Of a stretch of DNA of 5,455 nt, positions 1 through 5,291 are shown piece by piece. Position 1 is the first letter of the stretch; each line of letters starts with the position of its first letter. The notes under the pieces are model-generated. The model was not told where the DNA came from, searched no databases, and saw only the letters and a list, made by a program, of their open reading frames with translations. The stretch spans positions 1 through 5,455 of the forward strand of contig JAKMFM010000046.1 of NCBI GenBank assembly GCA_022425445.1. Direction: 5' to 3'. The position numbers were made by a program, and so were the translations under genes. The stretch comes from Planktomarina sp. Its GTDB lineage: Bacteria > Pseudomonadota > Alphaproteobacteria > Rhodobacterales > Rhodobacteraceae.

Positions 1-11
1 TAAATTATATA

Positions 12-23
12 CGTTCATGAACG
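12..23. repeat. Perfect 12-bp palindrome downstream of the L,D-transpeptidase gene
   Basis: CGTTCATGAACG equals its own reverse complement. It lies 24 bases past the transpeptidase stop codon. On the minus strand it is followed by ATATAATTTA, AT-rich but without a clean U-run. It may be a weak terminator stem (4 bp with a CATG loop) or an operator for a gene left of the window. Confidence 0.35.
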
Positions 24-47
24 GTCGCCTTTTGCTTCACGTCCCGT

Positions 48-1646
48 TTATCCTGTGACGTCACCCATAACCACCCCTTCGCGCTGCAAAGCCAGCCAAA
101 TCTTTGCATCACGGCCATAGACATCCGGGCGAAACTCCAATCCGCCCTCCGGCCGCGCCAAGGCCGTGCGATAGATGATGTGCACGGGTATGCGCCGCAA
201 CAGATCAATCTGTACCTCTTCGCCCAAGTCTAAAGCCTCCTGGAACAGCGCCTTCGGACTATCACTTTGCACCGCGAGCAAAGCATAGGCAAAGTCAAAC
301 GGATCTGCCAAACGAATACAGCCATGGCTGAAGGCGCGCACTTCGCGACCAAACAGGTTCTTGGCGGGTGTGTCGTGAAGATAAATGTTATGACGGTTGG
401 GGAACATGAATTTCACCAGCCCCAAAGCATTTCCAGGACTGGGCGGCTGGCGCATGCCAAAGGGGAAAGTTTCCTCGTCAAAACTTTTGAAATCAAGCCC
501 CTCACGCGACACAACATTGCCAAGATCATCACGCAGCTCAAGATACTCAACCGACGCCGCATCCTCTTGCAGCATTGGCAAATATTCACCGACCACGATC
601 GACCGCGGTACATACCAACTCGGGTTGATGACCATATATTCCATCGTGTCGGAAAATTCGGGACTGCGGCGATCATCATCCACAGCACCTACTACAGAAT
701 TGGTTTCAAAGGTCACCTTGCCGAAATCGACAATCTTAGCCTTGAAATCTGTCAAATTCACAGAGATGTGCCGCGCGCCCAAGGGTTGGTTAAACCAACG
801 CTCCCGTTCCAGTGCCACCAAAACTGATGCTATACGCTCTGAGGCGGCAATATTGACCTGCTCGAGTGTCAGCCGGTTCGCCGTGCCGGTCACAGCAAGC
901 CCATGATCGGCTTGAAAGCGCGCCACGGCGTCCACGAGCGGCGCGTCATATGCGATGGAATAGGTTCTGCTGAGATAGCCCATTGCGACCATTCGATCAC
1001 GCAACCGCACCACTTGTGCCCCCCGCGCCTCTGGTTCCAATTGTTCTTCGGTCACAGGCAGGCCCCAGCCTCCCGCCGCAACCTGCCGTTCCAGACGCAA
1101 TTTTTCTTTTACAAGCCCCCTGTATTGACGGCTTTGCGGCGGCAGAGATTTGAAAAAGGCCTGCGCATCACCGGCCTCCAAACCCTCTAAGAGTTCAAGC
1201 GATTTACTGTAACGCACTTTGCGAACAATTTCCTCATCAACCTCGGATGGGATCAATAGCCCCGACCGGACGGCGCGAGCATAATCCAAAAACGCTGACG
1301 TGAGCTCCGCCTCCAACTGCCCCAAGGCACTTTGACTATTGGCGGCCTGCAGTTTGGATAGCACACTCTCAGCATTAAACCGCGCTTTTGGCAGGCCATG
1401 AGTCTCCGCATCGGCAAAGGCCGTGATCAACGCTTCCAATCGCGCGCGGTCTTGCGTTGTGGGTCCGGTCCAAAACGAGCGGTAGTCCCGAGCGCGGTAA
1501 AATCGTGAAATATCGCGATCCGAGACGACATATTGAGCCAAGGATTGTTTGAAACCAATCGACTGCGCGGCAAGATCCGTGCTGAACACAAGGGCCAAAG
1601 CAGTAACCATGACTTTGACCAAACTCAAATCAATTCGCCCTTTCAT
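48..1646 (-). CDS. Murein L,D-transpeptidase with peptidoglycan-binding domain (LdtD/YcbB-like)
   Basis: Exported enzyme that would form 3-3 (meso-DAP to meso-DAP) cross-links in periplasmic peptidoglycan using a catalytic cysteine, so it is beta-lactam-distinct from the PBPs. Length is 532 aa (E. coli LdtD is about 615). Visible in order: a basic N-terminus with a hydrophobic signal segment at residues 11-27; a helical scaffold region at about 30-195; a PG_binding_1-type repeat at about 203-265 (RLRDRM..GYL, then AVARFQADHGL); and a YkuD catalytic domain at about 292-465. The domain carries NPSWYVPRSI (341-350), YLHDTP with His424, and the signature SHGCIRL (440-446) with Cys443 as nucleophile. 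These are the family's active-site residues, so the enzyme should be active. The ATG at 1646 gives a good signal peptide, but the only upstream purine run, AGGA, ends one base before it. A TTG at codon 7 behind AAGGG is a possible alternative start. The gene is divergent from the MepK-like gene, echoing the E. coli ldtD/mepK neighbourhood. Confidence 0.93.
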   Translation of the reverse strand: MKGRIDLSLVKVMVTALALVFSTDLAAQSIGFKQSLAQYVVSDRDISRFYRARDYRSFWTGPTTQDRARLEALITAFADAETHGLPKARFNAESVLSKLQAANSQSALGQLEAELTSAFLDYARAVRSGLLIPSEVDEEIVRKVRYSKSLELLEGLEAGDAQAFFKSLPPQSRQYRGLVKEKLRLERQVAAGGWGLPVTEEQLEPEARGAQVVRLRDRMVAMGYLSRTYSIAYDAPLVDAVARFQADHGLAVTGTANRLTLEQVNIAASERIASVLVALERERWFNQPLGARHISVNLTDFKAKIVDFGKVTFETNSVVGAVDDDRRSPEFSDTMEYMVINPSWYVPRSIVVGEYLPMLQEDAASVEYLELRDDLGNVVSREGLDFKSFDEETFPFGMRQPPSPGNALGLVKFMFPNRHNIYLHDTPAKNLFGREVRAFSHGCIRLADPFDFAYALLAVQSDSPKALFQEALDLGEEVQIDLLRRIPVHIIYRTALARPEGGLEFRPDVYGRDAKIWLALQREGVVMGDVTG

Positions 1647-1659
1647 GTCCTGGCACGCT

Positions 1660-1675
1660 CTAGTTAAATGACTAG
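1660..1675 (-). repeat. Short inverted repeat in the leader of the L,D-transpeptidase gene
   Basis: CTAGT (1660-1664) and ACTAG (1671-1675) are perfect inverted arms around a 6-base loop. The right arm overlaps the palindrome GACTAGTC (1670-1677). The element ends 13 bases before the proposed ATG, so it could be an operator or a leader hairpin. Five base pairs is a modest match for an AT-rich stretch. Confidence 0.35.
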
Positions 1676-1682
1676 TCGGATA

Positions 1683-1769
1683 ATTGTGAATCTTAGCACA
1701 AAGAGTCTAATGCCTTTTGCCAAACGCGACATGAGATTTTGCAGATTGTGACACTGAAAGCACAAAGAG
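1683..1769. repeat. Two-copy imperfect direct repeat, each copy a TGTGA...GCACA dyad
   Basis: Copy 1 (1683-1705) reads ATTGTGA, 5 bases, AGCACAAAGAG. Copy 2 (1745-1769) reads ATTGTGA, 7 bases, AGCACAAAGAG. The 7-base and 11-base parts match exactly, and the copies start 62 bp apart. Each copy also contains an inverted pair TTGTG/CACAA. In copy 1 this gives TGTGA-N6-GCACA (1685-1700), one base from the E. coli CRP consensus TGTGA-N6-TCACA. Copy 2 has an 8-base centre. Copy 1 covers the weak -10-like TAAGAT of the minus-strand gene. The sequence shows the repeat directly; binding by a Crp/Fnr-type regulator is inference. Confidence 0.5.
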
Positions 1770-1807
1770 CCGTCAGGAACCGAATCGCACTGCGCGAGCG
1801 GCCTGCG

Positions 1808-1819
1808 TGGCAGCTGCCA
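1808..1819. repeat. Perfect 12-bp palindrome in the divergent intergenic region
   Basis: TGGCAGCTGCCA equals its own reverse complement. It lies 154 bp before the MepK-like ATG and 161 bp before the transpeptidase ATG, nearly the midpoint between the two genes. No T-run follows, so it does not look like a terminator. It could be a dimeric repressor site for either gene, or chance in GC-rich sequence. Confidence 0.35.
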
Positions 1820-1932
1820 AAGCCAACTCTGCAATAATCCGCCGGAATTAATTTACTTCGAATTGAAACTATATTCGGCTTTGCAAAAATTTAGAAAATA
1901 TGCTATCTCGCACCTGCACCTGGGGTAAGCGG

Positions 1933-1961
1933 CCGTGTTCGACACGGATTGCAGTGTGCAA
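1933..1961 (+). promoter_or_regulatory. Two back-to-back hairpins in the leader of the MepK-like gene
   Basis: Hairpin 1 is CCGTGT-TCG-ACACGG (1933-1947), a 6-bp GC-rich stem. A single A (1948) separates it from hairpin 2, TTGCA-GTG-TGCAA (1949-1961), a 5-bp stem. The GGGA ribosome binding site follows two bases later (1964-1967). If transcribed, the two stems would sit directly against the ribosome landing site and could tune translation or mRNA stability. I do not recognise a known riboswitch or thermometer family. No promoter position is established, so presence on the transcript is inferred. Confidence 0.45.
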
Positions 1962-1963
1962 GT

Positions 1964-1967
1964 GGGA
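1964..1967 (+). promoter_or_regulatory. Ribosome binding site that sets the MepK-like start
   Basis: GGGA lies six bases before the ATG at 1974. It supports this ATG over the in-frame GTG at 1935, which falls inside the first leader hairpin and would put 13 residues ahead of the Tat signal. Confidence 0.6.
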
Positions 1968-1973
1968 CAAAGA

Positions 1974-2540
1974 ATGACAGATAAACCGACCGTAATTACA
2001 CGACGTGGATTGCTTGGTGCTTTTGCGGCCACAGCTTTGGTCGCCGCGCCAACCTATGCCAACGCAGCTGGTTTTTTACGTGGCGCGGGTGATATTCGTC
2101 GGTTGAAGATGTACTCGCGGCGAACTGGTGAGTCTTTAGACGTGATTTATTGGATCGACGGTGACTATATTAAAGATGCCTTGACCGAGGTGAATTGGTT
2201 TATGCGAGACTGGCGCAGAGATCAGTCCCGCGCCATCGACACCCGCACAGTTGACATCATCGCAGCCACGCAACAGCTGCTCGACACCTCCACCCCATTT
2301 CTCATGCTATCCGGTTATCGCACAGCGGAAACAAATGCGCTGTTGCGCAAACGCTCACGGAGCGTCGCAAAAAAATCCCTTCATATTAAAGGGCAAGCAG
2401 CAGATCTGCGCATGCAGGGCAAGTCGGTCCGTCAAGTGGCCAGAGCCGCCGCATCCTGCGCAGCCGGTGGGGTCGGGCGCTACTCGCGCTCAAACTTTGT
2501 ACATATCGATTGCGGTGAAAAACGCCTCTGGGGCCGTTGA
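1974..2540 (+). CDS. DUF882/YcbK (MepK-like) peptidoglycan endopeptidase, Tat-exported, peptidase M15 fold
   Basis: 188 aa, close to E. coli MepK (about 182), a zinc endopeptidase that cleaves 3-3 murein cross-links. The N-terminus has a twin-arginine signal, TRRGLLG (residues 9-15), a hydrophobic stretch, then a probable cleavage near ANA at 29-31. Tat export suits a folded metalloenzyme. The M15/DUF882 catalytic set is present: SGYRT (113-117), SLHIKGQAADLR with His137 and Asp144 as likely zinc ligands, and FVHIDCG with Asp179 as probable catalytic residue and His177 as the third ligand. All key residues are intact. The gene faces away from the L,D-transpeptidase, so enzymes that make and break the same bond lie side by side. 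A seven-A run (2369-2375) falls just before the zinc motif. The family assignment is strong; 3-3 specificity is inferred from the E. coli relative. Confidence 0.92.
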   Translation: MTDKPTVITRRGLLGAFAATALVAAPTYANAAGFLRGAGDIRRLKMYSRRTGESLDVIYWIDGDYIKDALTEVNWFMRDWRRDQSRAIDTRTVDIIAATQQLLDTSTPFLMLSGYRTAETNALLRKRSRSVAKKSLHIKGQAADLRMQGKSVRQVARAAASCAAGGVGRYSRSNFVHIDCGEKRLWGR

Positions 2541-2799
2541 TCTAGCGCCGCCACCCCAGCCACCTTCCAAAATCAACCTCAGCGTCTGTACGCCGCTGCC
2601 GCAACACTGCTGCAACCGCCCCTCACAAAACAGATTGTCGCAAAGGCGCAGTTTTGGAGCAGCTCCCAGAGCAATATAGAAATTCCTGGGAAAATGGGTT
2701 GTAAGGCGCAAGCGGCTTGATGTAAGAGTGCCTCATCACGCCCAAAACGGCATGTAAAGGGGATAGCAGCGCCGCTGTGAACGCTCCGAAAAGGCAAAT
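2541..2799. other. Intergenic stretch before tRNA-Arg, no gene recognised
   Basis: ORFs on both strands here have no recognisable protein character and appear to be shadows. Weak stem candidates are GCGT-CTGT-ACGC (2582-2593) and GGAGC-A-GCTCC (2656-2666). Neither is followed by a T-run, so no intrinsic terminator for the MepK-like gene can be called. The tRNA promoter should lie at about 2715-2795, but no well-spaced -35/-10 pair is visible. Confidence 0.4.
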
Positions 2800-2876
2800 G
2801 GTCCCGTAGCTCAGCTGGATAGAGTACTCGCCTCCGAAGCGAGGGGTCACAGGTTCAAATCCTGTCGGGACCACCA
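2800..2876 (+). tRNA. tRNA-Arg, anticodon CCG (reads CGG), CCA end encoded
   Basis: A full cloverleaf can be drawn. The acceptor stem GGTCCCG (2800-2806) pairs perfectly with CGGGACC (2866-2872). The D stem is GCTC/GAGT (2809-2812 with 2822-2825). The anticodon stem CTCGC/GCGAG (2827-2831 with 2839-2843) encloses the loop CTCCGAA with anticodon CCG at 2834-2836. The variable loop is five bases, and the T stem ACAGG/CCTGT encloses TTCAAAT. The discriminator is A2873 and CCA is at 2874-2876. A TTTT run follows at once. The gene is solitary, with no second tRNA nearby. Confidence 0.97.
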
Positions 2877-2954
2877 TTTTGCAATGTAAGCCACGAAACC
2901 ACCACGCCGCTCTCGCAATTGGCCAGCGCGCAGGATAATCTTGACCCGGTAAAC

Positions 2955-2959
2955 AGGAG
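2955..2959 (+). promoter_or_regulatory. Ribosome binding site of the Stealth-family gene
   Basis: AGGAG lies nine bases before the ATG at 2969, one of the two strongest Shine-Dalgarno matches in the window. It confirms the start, which places the CR1 motif at residue 10. Confidence 0.75.
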
Positions 2960-2968
2960 TCTGCGTTC

Positions 2969-3958
2969 ATGGTTCAAGAAGCCCAGCACCACCCGATTGA
3001 TGCGGTCATCACATGGGTTGATGGATTAGATCCAGCGCATCTAAAAAAGCGCAAGAGTGTGATGGGTTCAGCGCCAAATCTGTTTCATGAAAATGCCATA
3101 AACCCCCATCGCTGGGCCTGTAATGGTGAACTTTATTTCTGCCTGGCATCCCTTGAGCATAACGCCCCATGGCTGCGCAAAATATGGATCGTTGTCGACG
3201 CACAATCACCGGATCTGTCGGGCCTGAGCGCCGCACTGCGCGCCAAAATTCAATTGGTGGATCACACAGAAATTTTCACCAACCAAGGCGCTATTTTGCC
3301 GACTTTCAACTCCTTAGCCATAGAAACTTTTCTGTGGAACATCCCGGGGCTGTCAGACCAGTTTATTTATTTCAATGACGATGTTTTTTTGACATCCGCC
3401 TGTCAGCCGTCCGATTTTTTCACTAGGAACGGCCCAATATTGCGGGGCACTTGGGCTGATTTCAGCGCTTTAGAAGATGATCCTGTGCACATGGCTGATC
3501 CGGTTAAGTTCAACCATTACATGCAAATCAACGCAGCCGCCCTATGCGGTGTGCCGTCCAAGCGTCTTTTTCGCACCGCACATGTGGCGCACCCGTGTGT
3601 GCGCCCCACCATGGCCCAACTTCACAGCCGTTTTGCCAACGCGTTTCGCAACAACGCAGGATATAGAATGCGCGATATCCATCAGTTTTCACCACAAAGC
3701 CTGCACAATCACGCCTGTATTTTGAACAAGACCGCGACGGTGAATTCGGTCAAGGATCACTGTCATATCTATAGCGGACAGGGGGTTGGCGCGGTGGATG
3801 GGACCATTGCCGCGCTTTTGCAAAACATCGATGAAACGCCAGGCATCAAAATGCTCTGCATCAATGACCTGCCCCAGCTTGAAGCGCTCTATCGCGATAT
3901 CAGAGGCTGGTTGGCGCAGGCAGTGACAGGCACGCCTCGGAGCAGTTCAACCGAATAG
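2969..3958 (+). CDS. Stealth-family sugar-1-phosphate transferase (capsule/surface polysaccharide)
   Basis: 329 aa, cytoplasmic-looking, with no signal peptide or membrane segment. Stealth proteins transfer hexose-1-phosphate from a UDP-sugar to a glycan; relatives include bacterial capsule polymerases of the SacB/XcbA type and animal GNPTAB. All four conserved regions can be picked out. CR1 is IDAVITWVDGLDP (10-22). CR2 runs over about 46-142: NGELYFCLASLEHNAPWLRK, IVVDAQ, VDHTEIF, LPTFNSLAIE, and IYFNDDVFL with the acidic pair Asp137-Asp138. CR3 is about 204-251, with several His/Arg positions. CR4 is KMLCIND (294-300). Nothing looks broken. The gene stands alone after a tRNA, with no glycan export or polymerisation gene in the window, so its acceptor is unknown. 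It converges on the yibQ-like gene. The family call is confident; the sugar and acceptor cannot be read from the sequence. Confidence 0.92.
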   Translation: MVQEAQHHPIDAVITWVDGLDPAHLKKRKSVMGSAPNLFHENAINPHRWACNGELYFCLASLEHNAPWLRKIWIVVDAQSPDLSGLSAALRAKIQLVDHTEIFTNQGAILPTFNSLAIETFLWNIPGLSDQFIYFNDDVFLTSACQPSDFFTRNGPILRGTWADFSALEDDPVHMADPVKFNHYMQINAAALCGVPSKRLFRTAHVAHPCVRPTMAQLHSRFANAFRNNAGYRMRDIHQFSPQSLHNHACILNKTATVNSVKDHCHIYSGQGVGAVDGTIAALLQNIDETPGIKMLCINDLPQLEALYRDIRGWLAQAVTGTPRSSSTE

Positions 3959-3976
3959 ACGGTCGCCACTCAGATG

Positions 3977-4034
3977 AAATTTGCACTTCAGCATCATATG
4001 AAGCGTCTATAGCGTTACATTTAAGTGCAAATTT
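3977..4034. terminator. Long-arm inverted repeat between convergent genes, possible bidirectional terminator
   Basis: AAATTTGCACTT (3977-3988) and AAGTGCAAATTT (4023-4034) are perfect 12-bp inverted arms around a 34-base spacer. The right arm ends one base before the yibQ-like stop codon (4036-4038), and the left arm begins 18 bases after the Stealth stop. Each arm ends in A/T runs, so both strands give a stem ending in a short U run, which fits a two-way terminator. The arms are AT-rich and the loop is long, so it is not typical. The loop holds a direct repeat AGCGT (4002-4006 and 4011-4015). Confidence 0.5.
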
Positions 4035-4035
4035 T

Positions 4036-5145
4036 CTAACGCGTAAGCACTGCCGAAAGCGGGGCCATGACGCTACCGCGATGGTTGGAATGCTGTAGCC
4101 AAAACCGCAGAACATCCCAAATTTCCGCGGTCGGATAAAGCGCCACAACCGCCTGCCCGGTCTGGGCTGAGCGTTCTGCTGCAAAGTCCAGCCCGTCTAA
4201 CACATCCGAGGCACGGCGTATCTCATCAGAAATCAAAACGTCAAAACTTGGCAAAAACCCGAGGTTTTCTTTGGCCAAATGGTCTTGCAGCAGACGCAAC
4301 TGAGCCGAAGATCTTGCGGAGCTATCATGATCCGAGGGCCAAAATCCGGTTGCCATGGGCACGGCTTGCACTGCAGCATCCGTAATCATCGCTACATTCA
4401 CCGCGGTCAGGGTCTCCGGCAAATGCACACGGGTGAAAATTTCAAGACCTGCGGCACGGTAAACCAGCATTTTGGTGCGCGCATCCACCTCTTGCCCGTC
4501 GATTGCCACGGTGAACGGAACCCCAAGCTCCACCAGCCCATCTGGAGGGTCCATCAACGGCCTATCCAACAAAACAATACTGATCAGCCCCTTGCCCGCC
4601 GGTGGCTCAAACTCCAAAGCGTAGCGCAGATCGGTCACCTTCGGCGGAGGGTCGGTTTGCAACAAGCGCGGCGCGCTGACCTGCATCGCACTATTGTCAT
4701 CCACAACCGTAACATTCGGGCGCCGCATCCCAGCCAAGCGCGTGGGCGCATGCGGTGACAGCAAAGACGAATCTCCGGGATATATCTGTGGCATATTCGC
4801 TGAGGGGCGCAGTTTTTGCATCATCGGCAATGTGGCCAATGTCTCAGACTCACCGGTCAATACAGGTTTTTGCGCCGGAAGGGTCAAGCTGCGGCCAAGG
4901 CTTTCTGCAGTTGGGGCTTGTGACAAAACGGATGGCGACACGACCAATTTCGATGGGGGGGCGAGATCACGCGGCTGTATCTGTGAGCTCAAGGCCATAT
5001 CCGGGCTTTGCGCGATTGGCACCACACTCGCCTCTGGGTTCAGACCTTGGAGGTTCAAAACATCATGCGACAGCGAAAGGATCACCAGCCCCGCTCCGCC
5101 TATGAGCGTGCCCCAGATAAGACCACTGAAGAACGGTCGTTGCAT
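4036..5145 (-). CDS. yibQ: YibQ-like divergent polysaccharide deacetylase family protein, membrane-anchored
   Basis: 369 aa, function unproven. Visible: a single N-terminal hydrophobic segment (residues 6-26) acting as anchor or uncleaved signal; a Pro/Ser/Gln-rich low-complexity linker at about 35-180; and a C-terminal domain at about 185-367 with the NodB-like pattern of the YibQ family (GLISIVLLDRP, LGVPFTVAIDG, RAAGLEIFTRVHLPE). The usual IDDLG metal motif reads LLDRP, keeping one Asp (194). HLP plus Glu is kept (241-244). The NHMGS motif is not found, and FWPSDHDS stands in that area. Hydrolase activity is therefore doubtful. I chose the ATG at 5145 because AAAGGGA lies four bases upstream and translation then starts at the membrane segment; the frame is open to an ATG at 5244 but without a ribosome site. 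The neighbouring divergent trpG matches the yibQ-trpGDC linkage recalled from R. sphaeroides. A seven-C run in coding sense (4955-4961) lies in the linker. Confidence 0.82.
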   Translation of the reverse strand: MQRPFFSGLIWGTLIGGAGLVILSLSHDVLNLQGLNPEASVVPIAQSPDMALSSQIQPRDLAPPSKLVVSPSVLSQAPTAESLGRSLTLPAQKPVLTGESETLATLPMMQKLRPSANMPQIYPGDSSLLSPHAPTRLAGMRRPNVTVVDDNSAMQVSAPRLLQTDPPPKVTDLRYALEFEPPAGKGLISIVLLDRPLMDPPDGLVELGVPFTVAIDGQEVDARTKMLVYRAAGLEIFTRVHLPETLTAVNVAMITDAAVQAVPMATGFWPSDHDSSARSSAQLRLLQDHLAKENLGFLPSFDVLISDEIRRASDVLDGLDFAAERSAQTGQAVVALYPTAEIWDVLRFWLQHSNHRGSVMAPLSAVLTR

Positions 5146-5149
5146 CTGT

Positions 5150-5156
5150 TCCCTTT
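5150..5156 (-). promoter_or_regulatory. Ribosome binding site that sets the yibQ-like start
   Basis: On the minus strand AAAGGGA ends four bases before the ATG at 5143-5145. No comparable site precedes the upstream in-frame ATG at 5242-5244, which would add 33 polar residues before the membrane segment. Confidence 0.65.
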
Positions 5157-5280
5157 CAATCACCAAAAACACCCCGTCACCCTTGACGATGGCGTCGTTC
5201 CCTGAGCATCTATACCGCGACAAATCCGTCAATTGCGAGACCAATTGTTCCGAAAGAGCGCCGGTTGGGTAAAAAACATA

Positions 5281-5285
5281 AAGGA
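5281..5285 (+). promoter_or_regulatory. Ribosome binding site of trpG
   Basis: AAGGA lies six bases before the ATG at 5292, a well-placed Shine-Dalgarno that supports the start. Confidence 0.7.
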
Positions 5286-5291
5286 CGACCC

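Larger units (their letters stand above)
1647..1973. promoter_or_regulatory. Divergent intergenic region between L,D-transpeptidase and MepK-like genes
   Basis: These 327 bp must hold promoters for both genes. No convincing sigma-70 pair stands out. For the minus-strand gene, TGCTAAGAT (reverse complement of 1690-1698) resembles an extended -10 but has no good -35. For the plus-strand gene, the AT-rich part at about 1845-1905 (TTGAAA at 1863, TTGCAA at 1881, TATGCT at 1899) is the likeliest promoter, but no pair is spaced 16-18 bp. The region is otherwise dominated by repeats and dyads, listed separately. I see no additional ORF or RNA gene in it. Confidence 0.5.
5146..5291. promoter_or_regulatory. 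Divergent promoter region between yibQ-like gene and trpG
   Basis: 146 bp that must serve both genes. For trpG, TTGACG (5183-5188) is a fair -35, but downstream TATACC (5211-5216) is 22 bp away, too far. For yibQ, TATAGA (reverse complement of 5209-5214) is a -10-like element with no good -35. Two CAATTG palindromes (5230-5235 and 5242-5247) start 12 bp apart in the middle of the spacer. I see no Trp-codon leader peptide or attenuator hairpin ahead of trpG. Confidence 0.4.

Noticed and set aside
413..1190. Plus-strand ORFs opposite the L,D-transpeptidase gene (413-1190 area)
   Set aside because: They are out-of-frame shadows of a well-supported minus-strand gene with no recognisable motifs.
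1651..1666. Sigma-54-like TGGCAC element
   Set aside because: The -24 half is present but the -12 half reads AGTTA instead of TTGCA. It also points toward the interior of the spacer, away from the gene start beside it.
1848..1862. CtrA-type TTAA-N7-TTAA site in the AT-rich part of the spacer
   Set aside because: The first half is TTAA but the base group seven positions on is CGAA, so the second half is missing.
1935..1973. GTG at 1935 as the start of the MepK-like protein
   Set aside because: It lies inside a perfect hairpin, has no ribosome site and would put 13 residues before a typical Tat signal. The ATG at 1974 has GGGA six bases upstream.
2623..2970. 115-codon minus-strand ORF across the tRNA, containing VPTGFEPVTPRFGGEYS
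   Set aside because: That peptide is simply the antisense translation of tRNA-Arg, a well-known spurious annotation. The rest of the ORF has no recognisable protein character.
5146..5244. Upstream extension of the yibQ-like protein to the ATG at 5244
   Set aside because: There is no ribosome site before it. The added 33 residues are polar and precede the membrane segment. The ATG at 5145 has AAAGGGA.
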